The notes under the pieces were generated by a model. The model saw only the letters and a program-made list of their open reading frames with translations, ran no database searches and was not told where the DNA came from. A program made the position numbers and the translations under genes. From UBA9926 sp038131595 (GTDB lineage Bacteria > Pseudomonadota > Gammaproteobacteria > Pseudomonadales > Azotimanducaceae), in contig JAYPPR010000008.1 of the NCBI GenBank assembly GCA_038131595.1, forward strand, positions 310,001-374,000: a stretch of DNA of 64,000 bases, in the 5' to 3' direction. Positions 9,225-18,709 of this stretch are shown one piece after another. How positions within the stretch are numbered: the stretch's first letter is position 1; each line of letters begins with the position of its first letter.

Positions 9225-10187
9225 TCACTGGTTGATTCGCGCAAGCATGTGCTCCACCACTTTTACGCCATGACTATTTTGTAAGAAGTGGTTCGCATCA
9301 CTAATGGCATCAAACGAGGCGCCCATTTCGGCCGCCCACTCACGGCCCCAAGCCTCGGTGAAAACCCGATCTACGCAGCCCCAGATAAAGTGCACAGGCT
9401 TATCCCAAGTCTTTAACGCATCAAAGTGATGACTCTGAGAGGCAGCGTTCACTGGCTCATTGCCATCAATGGGAATGGAGAGCGGAAAACGCCGAAAACC
9501 GTTAAACGCATCGTCGCTCAGCCCTCGATAGGGCGCCGAAAACCCTTGGTACATGGTTGCCGCTTGCCCGGTTAAACCGGGATCTCGGCCCTCCATCAGT
9601 GCTGGGAAAACCACATCGACCCCCGCCAGGCCCGCATCGAGCAAAAGTAGCAAACCCACATCAGGGCACTCACGATGAAAACGGCCCCCTTCGTGCCAAT
9701 TGCTATGCCAGTTCCTAATCCCATCACTGTATTCGTACCCTTCGTGATGCAACCAAGTGTTCATAATCACAAGCCGCTCGAACCGCTCGGGCATCATGAC
9801 CGCCTGCGCCAGACCAATCGGCCCACCCCAATCCTGGCAAACGAGCGTGACCCGTTGTAAATCGAGCGCCAAGATCAAACTACTCAGGATCTCTTGATGG
9901 CGAGCGATGCTGTACCAATGGGGGTCTGTGGGTTTGTCAGAGCGGCCAAATCCCATGTGGTCTGGGGCGATGCAGCGAAATCCAGCATCCACCAACAACG
10001 GAATCATGTCCCGATAGAGATAGGACCAGGTCGGCATACCGTGCAGTAGCAGCATCACTGGCCCATCGACTGGCCCCTCATCCACATAGTGCATCCTTAA
10101 GTCGCGCCAGGTGTGATAGTTCGGCCCGAATGAAAAGTCAGATAGATCTTGAAATTGCTCGTCAGGGGTTCGAATGAAATCGGTCAT
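9225..10187 (-). CDS. Haloalkane dehalogenase-like alpha/beta hydrolase
   Basis: The 320-aa protein has the alpha/beta-hydrolase fold of haloalkane dehalogenases, which replace a carbon-bound halogen with hydroxyl. The oxyanion segment is HGMPTW. The nucleophile is Asp119 in CQDWGG, followed by the halide-stabilising Trp120. A late acid (Asp273 in CVDRVF) and His300 in DANHFL complete the triad, as in the DhlA/DhmA subfamily. The ATG at 10187 is preferred over 10196 because AAGGA then sits eight bases upstream. It converges on prpF. Dehalogenase activity is likely but unproven; another ester-type hydrolase is possible. Confidence 0.85.
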   Translation of the reverse strand: MTDFIRTPDEQFQDLSDFSFGPNYHTWRDLRMHYVDEGPVDGPVMLLLHGMPTWSYLYRDMIPLLVDAGFRCIAPDHMGFGRSDKPTDPHWYSIARHQEILSSLILALDLQRVTLVCQDWGGPIGLAQAVMMPERFERLVIMNTWLHHEGYEYSDGIRNWHSNWHEGGRFHRECPDVGLLLLLDAGLAGVDVVFPALMEGRDPGLTGQAATMYQGFSAPYRGLSDDAFNGFRRFPLSIPIDGNEPVNAASQSHHFDALKTWDKPVHFIWGCVDRVFTEAWGREWAAEMGASFDAISDANHFLQNSHGVKVVEHMLARINQ

Positions 10188-10362
10188 CAGCACCATCCTT
10201 TACATCATCAAACTGGCCACGTGGCCTGCGTTAGGTCGTTAAAGCGACCTGCCAAAACGTAATGGAATCCATTAATTCTTGCAAGCGTGAGCATTCAATA
10301 GTGCGGCGAGCTATTCGCGAATACACCTCTTCCAGGGGGACGCCACGAAAGGGGCAATGCCA

Positions 10363-11682
10363 TCAACCCTCGCCAACCAGAGCTTCCCAATGGTTGTGAA
10401 AGTGCTGCATCCGCATTTCGTCGTGCCCCAAAACGACGTCATCGATACCACTCGATGCCATTCCTGCTTGCACCTCTTCAAGCAAAGAAATGTCCTGATC
10501 GATAGTGTCGGTCATCGACTTATGCCCTTGTTTCACTGCGAGTGCCTCAAAGCAGTCTCGAGTGGGTCGCTGCGCGGGTTTTTGCATGACCCCGTGCCGT
10601 GTTTGGCCACCGATATGCTGAACACCTGCTTCCGTCTCTGGAAACAAAAGGAGGCTCAATTTATCGAACCAGCACCGATTCGGGTCACTGGTATGTGGCC
10701 TTGGCCGCAGTATCCACAAATGCTCTGGCGTGAAAGACAAAATCGCATTAGGGAACAAGTTGTACTGCCATACGTCCGACAACTGATGATTTTCAAGTCC
10801 TGAATAGTCAAACCCAAGCGAGGATCCGACCTCGCGTTTTTGCGTCTGAATCGCCTCACGAATATCCATGACTCGACCTACGTAATCAGATGGATCCAGC
10901 CCTACTTGCTTTAGCTGCATGGACTGAATGTCTGTCGGTTCCTCTGGAATCGGAAATTTTGGATTGACGGTGGCACCCGGCACCTCAACGCCTGTATGTC
11001 CTCCTTCGATAAGCCGAACCAAATCGTTTTGGCAATCCACCATCCGTTGGTGTTGGGGGTGCAAGAAGTCCACGTGATAAAGCTCAGAGAAGTTATCGAC
11101 CACCGTCTTCCAGTTGCAGGCAATGTCCACCGTTTGATCTTGAACGAGCGTCATCTGCGCAAATTGATAGCCCGAGAGCAAGTCAGCGACTGGACCAAGG
11201 AATGACTCGAGCGTTGGTGGCTGGGCGCCCAAGTGAACAAATATCAATCCATTCCAAACATCAAGCGCGACGGGTTTCAGGGGTCTCGTTTGCCTCGGGT
11301 CCTCACGGAAATTGGCGAGGCCAGGAACGCCCTTTAATTCCCCATCAAGATCGTAAGTCCAAGCGTGATACAGGCAGCGAAAGTCTTCTGCACGACCAGA
11401 GCGCTCATTCACCAGGCGGTTGCCTCGGTGCTGACACACGTTGTAGAACGCCTTCAGATCGCCCTTTGCTGTGCGCGTGACCAAGATCTGCTCTGGACCA
11501 ATCTCAAACACGAAGAATTCGCCAGGTTCTCTAACATCGCTGACTAGGCCTGCAAGCAGCCACTGCGTGCGCCAAATGTGCTCCCACTCAATGTCGAGCG
11601 TATCACCCTCGATATAGCGCGTAACGCCAATCAACCCTAGATCAGGCGCTTCAACCCCGTGGCACACGACCTCTCGCGTCAT
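10363..11682 (-). CDS. Rieske aromatic-ring-hydroxylating dioxygenase, alpha subunit
   Basis: The protein has the classical order of a Rieske oxygenase. The [2Fe-2S] domain carries Cys83/His85 (CQHRGN) and Cys103/His106 (CLYHAW). The catalytic SRPBCC domain follows, with mononuclear iron ligands in DNFSELYHVDFLH (His203, His208). At 439 aa it has normal length. GGGGAG precedes the ATG at 11682. No beta subunit, ferredoxin or reductase lies alongside, so it may be a homotrimeric oxygenase using electron donors encoded elsewhere. The substrate is unknown; choline/carnitine-type or aromatic compounds fit this broad group. Confidence 0.9.
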   Translation of the reverse strand: MTREVVCHGVEAPDLGLIGVTRYIEGDTLDIEWEHIWRTQWLLAGLVSDVREPGEFFVFEIGPEQILVTRTAKGDLKAFYNVCQHRGNRLVNERSGRAEDFRCLYHAWTYDLDGELKGVPGLANFREDPRQTRPLKPVALDVWNGLIFVHLGAQPPTLESFLGPVADLLSGYQFAQMTLVQDQTVDIACNWKTVVDNFSELYHVDFLHPQHQRMVDCQNDLVRLIEGGHTGVEVPGATVNPKFPIPEEPTDIQSMQLKQVGLDPSDYVGRVMDIREAIQTQKREVGSSLGFDYSGLENHQLSDVWQYNLFPNAILSFTPEHLWILRPRPHTSDPNRCWFDKLSLLLFPETEAGVQHIGGQTRHGVMQKPAQRPTRDCFEALAVKQGHKSMTDTIDQDISLLEEVQAGMASSGIDDVVLGHDEMRMQHFHNHWEALVGEG

Positions 11683-11864
11683 TCTTGCTCTCCCCTTCTC
11701 AGCTGCTCACACCGCATGAGCCTCGGCCTCCACCTCTTTCATGCCAACCAAAGATTGACCCAACCCGCCTTTAGATCAATGCGGCCTTTCACTCAATTTT
11801 GATGCCGCGTGCCTGGTCCCTTCCTTGGATCTCGGGCGAACCCACCAGCTAAAGCATGCACTCC

Positions 11865-12699
11865 CTAAGCAGCCCTCGGTGCTACCGTCACGCGTTGCAG
11901 CACTCGATCGTGACCCTCGTAGCCGCCAGTTGCCATATGAACCACCGAGCGATTGTCCCAGATGACCAACATATTCGGCTCCCAACGCTGTCGATGAACA
12001 AAGGCTTCTTGGCCCTGATGGGCATAGAGCTCGCGAAGTATCTCATCGGCTTCAGCATCATCCATTCCGTCGATGCCAATGGTATAGGCGGGGCTTACAA
12101 ACAAAGCGGTTGCACCCGTTTCTTCATGAGGACGGCCAATCGGATGAGAGTGGCAGGCATAGGCGTCTTCCGAGTAACGGATCGCCATTGATCGGCCCTT
12201 ATCTTTCTCTCCATAAAAACCATCCGGGGCATAGGAGCGTCTTGCCGAGTGAATCCCCTGCAGATCGGCTACCCGATCCTTAAGAGCGGGCTCAAGCGCC
12301 TCCCATGCTGCCACTTGATCAGCGAACAATGTGTCTCCGCCTATGGGAGGAACGATGCTTCCATACAGCAGGGTAGCGGTTGGGGGCTGGCAAAAAACTC
12401 CAATCTGAATGCCAACCACCGGCGAATAAAGGGGCGGTCTCGCCTGCCAATCGCTTGACCTCAGCGACGTGGGGATGGTTTGGCAACGACTCAAAGAAAG
12501 GGTCCTCGCCAAACGGCCCAAAGTAGCTGGCAACCAACTGGAGTTCATCCAAGGTGAGCGCGAAATCATGAATGGCGATGATCTTATGTGTCAGCCAGGC
12601 TTCTCTAAGCGCGTCGACGGTGGCTTGATCGTTTAGGTCGCTCAGCTGCAGACCCGTGACCGATGCGCCGCAGGAGGCGCCAGAAGGGTGTACGTTCAT
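11865..12699 (-). pseudogene. TauD/TfdA dioxygenase interrupted by a frameshift
   Basis: Two overlapping minus-strand frames make up one TauD/TfdA-family 2-oxoglutarate/Fe(II) dioxygenase. Residues 1 to about 101 (start 12699) hold the iron motif WHSDW (His97, Asp99). The rest, from near 12390 to 11865, holds LLYGSIVPPIGGDTLF, the distal His in DNRSVVHM and the Arg of the RVTV end. Alignment with E. coli TauD spacing (six residues between HTD and PP) implies two bases are missing around 12380-12395, beside T6 and C5 runs. All catalytic residues survive, so this is either a very young pseudogene or a sequence error. Substrate class: sulfonates, carboxylates or similar. Confidence 0.8.
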
Positions 12700-12966
12700 T
12701 CGTGCTCCTTTTCATGTCGTGATGCTGGATGCATCGCAACGCCTTTCATCCTTGCTTTAAAGCAAATGTGCAAAGGGCGCATAAAGCAGTCCAAAGACTT
12801 GCCCGAGAACCCATGTATCGAGAGAAACTTAACGCTTTGTTCTATCGGATGACCGGAGTGCTGGCCATCGCATCAGTTTCTACTCGGGCAGGTGCTCAAA
12901 GCCAATCTGCAGATCCAGTGTCACCCAGACCCATTCTCCGAGCAAGGACCGACGGTACCTGCGAAA

Positions 12967-14400
12967 TTAAGGCGCGAGCACTGGGATCGGTCTACTCAGC
13001 CCTTCTTCCTGCGCACAGATCCGCTCAAGCGTTCGTGCAATAGAAAGCAATCGATGATCGTGGTACCGGCGGCCTACGACCTGAATGCCAAACGGCAGGC
13101 CTTTGTCGTCCAGCCCCATCGGTAGGGTGACCACCGGTAGGCCGGCAACGGTCAAGCTGGAGGTGAGATGAAGCCAGCCCATATAGTTTGCAATCACCTC
13201 ACCATCGACCGTCTCGGGATAATTCATCGACCACGGAAAAGGCTGCACCCCTACCCCTGGAACTAACAACACATCAAATCTTGAAAACAGATTATCGCAC
13301 CGACGAATGATCTCGAGTTGCCGATGCCGGGCCTCCGCAATCGCCTGCATCGATGTGCGCTTAGCCGCATCAAAGGTCTGCCGGACATTCTGATTGAAGT
13401 CTTCGCCCCATTGATCCGCTTCTTCAAAATACTGAGAGACGAATACGTCCTGCCGGATATGCCAATCAACATCTGGCGCATCCGTTAGATCAAGACTACT
13501 TGCTTCAACCCGGCCCAGATGCTTCGCCAAGGCACTCACTCGAGCCTCGAACAGCGCTTTGGTCTCCTTGGAGACTAATAGCCCCCCTAAATCTGTACTT
13601 ACCGCCACCGATAGCTCTCGAGGGTCTACCTCCTCAAGCGTTCGGAACTGGCGCGCGTCCAGTGGAAAGGCCATGGGATCCTGGCTGCCGCCATGGGCTC
13701 GATCAGCAATCACCGATAACATCAGTGCCGCATCTTCAACGGTTTGGGCAATGGGGCCCTGGAGGCTGTAGTGGGTGCTCGGCGTTCTTCTTTCCTCGTT
13801 AGGCACAACGCCGGGCGTTGCTCTAAACCCAACGACCCCGCAATAACACGCCGGGATTCGGAGACTACCGCCGTGATCAGAGCCAGTGGCTAACTTCACC
13901 ATATCCGCGGCGACAGCGACCGCTGACCCGCCGCTGCTACCGCCGCAAGTCATTGCTGGATCAAAGGGGTTACCAGTCGCTCCAAACACCGGATTTACCG
14001 TGTTCGCGCCGATGCTGTACTCCGGGATATTGGTTTTACCCACCACGACCGCACCCGCCGCCCGAAGCCGTCGCACGATACCCGCGTCATGTTGAGGAAT
14101 CGTATCGAGGTGACGCGCACTACCAAGGGTCGTGCGAATGCCCTCGGTTCGCTGGTTGTCCTTGATCAAAACGGGCAAGCCCGCAAGCGGCGGTAAAGAC
14201 CGCTCGTCCAAATAAGCTCGATCCCAGGCCTCTGCTTCCGTTAATGCACGCTCCTCGGCCAGGGTAATTACGGCATTGAGTGTTGGATTACATTCTCCAA
14301 TCCGTTGAAGCGATGCATTCACGAGATCAGTAGACGATCGTTCACCGCGCTTCATTGCATCTAGCTGCGAAACCGCCGTTGGGCACTTTTCCTCCGACAT
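12967..14400 (-). CDS. Amidase (amidase-signature family)
   Basis: This serine hydrolase cleaves amides or is a GatA-like relative. The Ser-cisSer-Lys triad can be placed at Lys80 (PVLIKDN), the GGSSGGSA block (Ser155) and nucleophile Ser179 in GSDHGGSLR. The length is 477 aa from the ATG at 14400. A longer reading frame to 14559 is rejected because it would run into the divergent SDR gene and lacks family-like sequence. No gatB or gatC is nearby, which argues for a catabolic amidase rather than the tRNA amidotransferase. The substrate is unknown. Confidence 0.88.
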   Translation of the reverse strand: MSEEKCPTAVSQLDAMKRGERSSTDLVNASLQRIGECNPTLNAVITLAEERALTEAEAWDRAYLDERSLPPLAGLPVLIKDNQRTEGIRTTLGSARHLDTIPQHDAGIVRRLRAAGAVVVGKTNIPEYSIGANTVNPVFGATGNPFDPAMTCGGSSGGSAVAVAADMVKLATGSDHGGSLRIPACYCGVVGFRATPGVVPNEERRTPSTHYSLQGPIAQTVEDAALMLSVIADRAHGGSQDPMAFPLDARQFRTLEEVDPRELSVAVSTDLGGLLVSKETKALFEARVSALAKHLGRVEASSLDLTDAPDVDWHIRQDVFVSQYFEEADQWGEDFNQNVRQTFDAAKRTSMQAIAEARHRQLEIIRRCDNLFSRFDVLLVPGVGVQPFPWSMNYPETVDGEVIANYMGWLHLTSSLTVAGLPVVTLPMGLDDKGLPFGIQVVGRRYHDHRLLSIARTLERICAQEEGLSRPIPVLAP

Positions 14401-14454
14401 GCCCTGAGAATAGCACGCTTGACCAATCTCACTTGGCGTCCCTATTCTCCTTTG

Positions 14455-15234
14455 ATGCATGCACCTATTCTCATCACCGGCGGCTCCCGTGGTATTGGCA
14501 GAGCGATCAGGGAGCGGCTGGAGGACAAAGGCCATCGGGTGATCAATCTCGACCGTCAACCCGCACCGGATAGATCGACCGACGAGATTGCCTGCGATCT
14601 GAATGATCCCTTAAGTATTTCAAACGCAATCGATCAAGCACCCGCGCAACTCTCCGCCGTGATTTGCGTTGCCGGGGTTGGTCCCATCCCGAGCCATCCC
14701 GAGCAGGTCGTTCGCATCAACTTTCTTGGCACGCGCTCACTCATTGAACGCTTACTACCCCGCATTGAGTCTGGTGGTGCCGTGACATTGATCGCGTCTA
14801 GCGCAGGGAGAGATTGGAAAGACAATCGAACCCATGTTGATTCAATGCTGGATACCCCGAGTTTCGAATCGGGACTCGAATGGTTGGAGCATCACCCAAC
14901 GCGCTGGCAGAACGACCCCTACAAATTCTCAAAGCAGTGTCTTGCCGCGTATACCTACCGTGCAGCGGGGTTGGGAAAGCCTCGTGACATCAGGGTGAAT
15001 TGCATCAATCCTGGTATCACTGCGACCGCCCTTTCTGATGATTTCAGAGCGCTGCTGGGTCATGAAACCTATGACCGAATCGTGCAATTGAGCGGTCGAG
15101 CGGCTGAACCTCAGGACATTGCAGGCTTGGCTGAATTCCTAACCGTTGGGGATGCTCATTGGATTAACGGTGTGGAAATCACGGTCGATGGCGGTTATCA
15201 CGCCGGCCAAATCGCAGGTTGGCATCCCTATTAA
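14455..15234 (+). CDS. Short-chain dehydrogenase/reductase
   Basis: The 259-aa NAD(P)-dependent oxidoreductase has the Rossmann motif TGGSRGIG near residues 8-15, the Asn/Ser-containing core, the YKFSK catalytic pair and RVNCINPGITAT after it. The layout resembles the 3-alpha-hydroxysteroid / coniferyl-alcohol dehydrogenase branch of SDRs, but the substrate cannot be assigned. The ATG at 14455 gives a start directly before the Rossmann strand. A TTG at 14419 is also in frame but has no support. It is divergent from the amidase, with 54 bp between start codons, so the two probably share a regulatory region. Confidence 0.85.
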   Translation: MHAPILITGGSRGIGRAIRERLEDKGHRVINLDRQPAPDRSTDEIACDLNDPLSISNAIDQAPAQLSAVICVAGVGPIPSHPEQVVRINFLGTRSLIERLLPRIESGGAVTLIASSAGRDWKDNRTHVDSMLDTPSFESGLEWLEHHPTRWQNDPYKFSKQCLAAYTYRAAGLGKPRDIRVNCINPGITATALSDDFRALLGHETYDRIVQLSGRAAEPQDIAGLAEFLTVGDAHWINGVEITVDGGYHAGQIAGWHPY

Positions 15235-15237
15235 CGC

Positions 15238-15762
15238 TCACTCATCCAGCGCCGCGAACGCTGGAGCAAGCCTCGCCTCACAGTGACTTAAGTCTTGGGG
15301 CTCGCCCTGTAAAAATTTGGCTCGATAGTACTCTGAGGGCCCATAGGCGCTATTGACAGAGCAGGATTTAAATCCCAACCGGTCATAGTAGCCAGGATCG
15401 CCAAGGACGAATAGGACGTCGATTCCAAGCTCCTTTGCCGAATCAGCCATCGCACGCATGAGCGTCGAGCCATGCCCCATACCCTGACTGTCTGGGCTAA
15501 CCGATAGCGGCGCGACCTGCCCCGCTAACAACCCCTCATCTGGAAGCAGGGATACCCTCGAGACGGCCACGTGTGCCGAAATGGCGCCGGTTTGGTCAAC
15601 CAGTACCTGCTCGAGCAGAACGTCGCCGTTCGCTCTTAACGCAGCGACAAGCGGCGCCTCTTGAACCGAATCCATGCCCGCACCCGGTGAAACGAACGCA
15701 GCACGAATCAACTGATCAATAGCGGCTCGGTCTTCATCCTTGAAAAGTCGAACGCTTAGCAT
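15238..15762 (-). CDS. GNAT N-acetyltransferase (YhbS-like)
   Basis: The 174-aa protein belongs to the GCN5-related acetyltransferase fold. The acetyl-CoA-binding stretch around PLSVSPDSQGMGHGSTLM carries the Q-x-x-G-x-G pattern, followed by VLGDPGYYDRLGFK, which is characteristic of the YhbS-type subgroup. The ATG at 15762 follows GAGG at good spacing; a longer frame to 15798 has less support. The gene converges tail to tail with the SDR gene, only three bases apart. The acceptor substrate is unknown. Confidence 0.85.
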   Translation of the reverse strand: MLSVRLFKDEDRAAIDQLIRAAFVSPGAGMDSVQEAPLVAALRANGDVLLEQVLVDQTGAISAHVAVSRVSLLPDEGLLAGQVAPLSVSPDSQGMGHGSTLMRAMADSAKELGIDVLFVLGDPGYYDRLGFKSCSVNSAYGPSEYYRAKFLQGEPQDLSHCEARLAPAFAALDE

Positions 15763-15838
15763 GATCTGACCTCGTGGGTGTCTCGCTGGGCTAGCCACCT
15801 CAAGTGGCCCAAGCGCTCCCTAATTTGTTGTTGAACAG

Positions 15839-16324
15839 TTACTCGGACTGCGCCTGAAAGTCGCGATCTGCTCGCTTACCTCGATAGACCCGCATATCAA
15901 TCGCCCGCCAGTGTGTGACCTCAATGGAAAAGAGCAATCTCGGTTCAGTTTTCATATTGTCAAAAAATCGTGCCACAGCAGCCTCGTTGCCCGGATCACC
16001 CTGGCCAATGAATTTTTCCACAAGCCGCTTGGAGACCGGCCAAATATCGGTTGAATGCCGCTCGTGTAAGGTTGCTAACCCCTCGATAGCGACGAATCCA
16101 GCCACTGGCGTGAGCGCCTCAATGCACAGGGAACAGCGCGCGTCCTTTTGCAGTTGCTTGCACCAGACTCGATGGTCGGTACCCGTTAGCCAAAACTGAT
16201 GCTGATCATAAAGCCACCAAACGGGCACCGTATAAGGCAATCCATTACCGCGGAGCGTCGAGACGACGCCGATGTGAGGCTCCTCAAGAAACGCTTCTCG
16301 AGTCTCGTCGTCCATCCTCGGCAT
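15839..16324 (-). CDS. Pyridoxamine 5'-phosphate oxidase-family (PPOX) protein
   Basis: The 161-aa protein has the split beta-barrel of PPOX flavoproteins. The N-terminal pattern MDDETREAFLEEPHIGVVSTLRGNGLPYTVPVWW is followed by a VWCKQLQKDARCSLCIE segment and LATLHE. Members bind FMN, F420 or haem, and are often assigned only as general stress proteins or flavin-dependent reductases. Nothing in the neighbourhood settles the substrate. The downstream 15763-15838 region is a short gap to the GNAT gene on the same strand. Confidence 0.8.
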   Translation of the reverse strand: MPRMDDETREAFLEEPHIGVVSTLRGNGLPYTVPVWWLYDQHQFWLTGTDHRVWCKQLQKDARCSLCIEALTPVAGFVAIEGLATLHERHSTDIWPVSKRLVEKFIGQGDPGNEAAVARFFDNMKTEPRLLFSIEVTHWRAIDMRVYRGKRADRDFQAQSE

Positions 16325-16511
16325 GAGGCTTACTCCCTGAGATTATTCTGAGGACCGGGCTGGCAGCGCGTTCACTAGCTCTACCCATTCTGCTGCCACC
16401 GGCAAGCGTCAGGCGAGGGCCGCCAGCCCACCTAGTATCCAGCCTCGACTCGACATCAACATCTACATCAACATCAGGGTCGGGCCTCATAGGATGATGG
16501 CTTGAGCCCTG

Positions 16512-17267
16512 CTAGGCCACCTCGTAACGATCGATCACCGCTCTGACTAATCCACTGCGAACAATGTCGTCCCGTTCAAAGGCATGCACCTTGACTTGCG
16601 CGAGGCCCGTCAGCCTGTCGATCGCGTCTGCAAGGCCATTGGCCCCCTTTAAGTCACTCTGCTGAACGTCCCCGTTGATGACCACTGTACAGTCAGTACC
16701 AATCCGGGTGAGGAACATTTTCATTTGCGTCACCGTGGTATTTTGCGCCTCATCGAGAATGACGAAATTCCCTGGACCAAAGGTCCTCCCCCGCATGTAG
16801 GCAAGCGGCGCCGCCACAATTCGCCCGTGGCGAAGATAATAGTCAACCGCACCACGGCCCAGCCGCTCATCAAGAATCTCGCGAAACGCCTCGATGTACA
16901 CACCAAATTTTTCATCGACATCGCCCGGCAAAAATCCGAGCTGCTCTCCAGCCTCGACCGCAGGTCGAGTTAGGATCAATCGCGAGATCGTCCCTCGCCG
17001 CAAACCATCCGCCGCTAGTCCCGCCGCACAATAACTTTTCCCAGTACCAGCTGGGCCGATACCAAAGGTTACCGCGTGAGTTTGAATAGCCCGCATATAC
17101 CGGGCTTGGCTATCGGTCTTAGCCTCAAGCGGTCTGATTTGGCGCTCACCGTGGGCGCGGTGGCTTTGAAGCTGGATTGCGTCAAAGTCCAAATGGGCCA
17201 AGGCTGCATGTTGAATGTCGCTATCCGTATTAACCGCTTGTTTTCGTTTCGATCGCTTACCGCTCAT
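16512..17267 (-). CDS. PhoH-family ATPase
   Basis: This is a P-loop ATPase of the PhoH family, linked to RNA metabolism and phosphate starvation. Walker A GPAGTGKS is at residues 71-78 and the Walker B-like ILDEAQN at 171-176. The motifs RPAVEAGEQLGFLPGD and VVINGDVQQSD are also present. At about 251 aa it is a short stand-alone PhoH without a PIN domain and shorter than YbeZ. The ATG at 17267 is the likely start; a frame to 17312 exists. It is not next to ybeY or miaB, so it is not the ybeZ orthologue in its usual operon. Confidence 0.85.
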   Translation of the reverse strand: MSGKRSKRKQAVNTDSDIQHAALAHLDFDAIQLQSHRAHGERQIRPLEAKTDSQARYMRAIQTHAVTFGIGPAGTGKSYCAAGLAADGLRRGTISRLILTRPAVEAGEQLGFLPGDVDEKFGVYIEAFREILDERLGRGAVDYYLRHGRIVAAPLAYMRGRTFGPGNFVILDEAQNTTVTQMKMFLTRIGTDCTVVINGDVQQSDLKGANGLADAIDRLTGLAQVKVHAFERDDIVRSGLVRAVIDRYEVA

Positions 17268-17706
17268 TTTGGTACATAGCCTTTTCACTGATCGTCTCGA
17301 TTTCGCGGTCATTAATTAAGCACCTCGCTGCCTATGGTTAGGTTGGGTATTGCCCAAAGGAACACCAGTCCCATAACAATGGTGGGACAGGCGTCGAAGG
17401 GCGAAACTGAAGTGAGTCGGAGTGTGCTGCTGGGAATGGCCTGCCGAGCTTGGGTCGACGCACCAGCCAGTGGTGACGATTGAAGCGGGGTTAATTCGAG
17501 AAACTCGGTTGTGGACATTCAACCCTGACAGCATTGCAACATGGTTTTGATATTAACAATCGTTTGCAGGCTTTCAATACCCTCGACCCAAAAAAGGGCC
17601 AGTTCTTGAATTTCTCACTCATTTCTTCATCGACAGTTAAAAACTGATCGGCCTTGATGCGCGAGCGCTACGAGATTGCTAAAGGCTGCAGAGCGGAGTT
17701 GAAACG
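17268..17706. other. Intergenic, no recognisable feature
   Basis: About 440 bp lie between the PhoH gene and the next minus-strand gene. Short overlapping open frames show no protein-like features. No clear terminator or operator was found. Confidence 0.5.
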
Positions 17707-18540
17707 CTATCCTCTCAACACCCAGAGCGAGCCATCGCGCTCCTCAATCAAGGGTAATGGTTTTAGCTTGCACGTTGCCGTCGAGGGCGAGAGGCACGCG
17801 CCAGACTCGACATCAAACTCATACCCGTGCCATGGACACCGCAAGATCGAGTCTGATTGTTCACTGGGTTCAAGCGGTCCAAGGAGGTGCGGGCAAATCA
17901 GCGGCCTAAGCCGCCAAGACTGGTCAAATCGTAGCTCGTACTGCTGCCGATCAAACTCAAACGTAACGGGTAAGTGAGATGCCAGTTCAGCTGTTTTTCC
18001 GATGATTTTCTCCTGCTCTCGCCCTGGCCGCTGGTCCAATCTGCGCTGTCGCTCCTGCATCATGGACTCATCTTCATCCCAAAGTCTGGTGTATAGCCTC
18101 AGCATGGCCTCACCGAGCTGACCTACCTTTTCTTCAGGGACCCCAGAGAGATAAAACGACACCTCAATGTCCGTCGCTCGTTCATCAACAGCGTCTAGCT
18201 TCGTCCATATCTCGCTCTGCTGATCGCTTCCCGCGTACGTTCGTGCAACGTATTGGTCGGCATCGACACAGAGCTCAATGTGACTGGATTTGTCGGGCGC
18301 AGACCAAACCCTCCACCCCCAGAGGCCCGCCTCATCCAGCGAACAATAATCAAAGGATGTATCGTGCAAGTGAGGGAGATGTTCCCAGTCCAATACGTTC
18401 TCCCATACTCGTTCAAGGGAGGCATGGACTCGCCGCCGGTAAGTCGCTACGAGCGTCATCGCCACGGCGTTAGGGTTGAGGGTCAAGGCATTGACTTGTA
18501 GGACTGGCATTGCTTCACCATATCGCGAATAGGATGACAT
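17707..18540 (-). CDS. SRPBCC-domain protein with C-terminal Rieske [2Fe-2S] domain
   Basis: The C-terminal third is a Rieske domain, with Cys216/His218 (CPHLLG) and Cys235/His238 (CPWHGYEFD), both followed by normal Rieske sequence. The N-terminal 170 residues look like a START/SRPBCC-type domain: an opening of the AxxxVWENVLDWEHLPHLH type, typical of polyketide-cyclase-like proteins. This order is the reverse of ordinary Rieske oxygenases. The N-terminal part lacks the N-x-E-x-Y-H-x4-H iron motif, so oxygenase activity is doubtful; electron transfer or a binding role is possible. The start could also be the Met at codon 11. Function unknown. Confidence 0.75.
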   Translation of the reverse strand: MSSYSRYGEAMPVLQVNALTLNPNAVAMTLVATYRRRVHASLERVWENVLDWEHLPHLHDTSFDYCSLDEAGLWGWRVWSAPDKSSHIELCVDADQYVARTYAGSDQQSEIWTKLDAVDERATDIEVSFYLSGVPEEKVGQLGEAMLRLYTRLWDEDESMMQERQRRLDQRPGREQEKIIGKTAELASHLPVTFEFDRQQYELRFDQSWRLRPLICPHLLGPLEPSEQSDSILRCPWHGYEFDVESGACLSPSTATCKLKPLPLIEERDGSLWVLRG

Positions 18541-18709
18541 TTCGATCAGGTGCAGGGGCGACTGACCTGAGGCCCAGCTTTCGTCTTTCTCGGCCTATCA
18601 GCATCGGCCCTTTGGGCACTTTCCATTTGCGACTGCGATTGCTAACGTCGATCGCGACCTAGATAAAGCGGTCGCGATTCATCTCAGCATCTTTTTAGCA
18701 GGCACCACC

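Noticed and set aside
14401..14559. N-terminal extension of the amidase
   Set aside because: It overlaps the divergent SDR gene and has no family match; the ATG at 14400 gives a normal amidase start.
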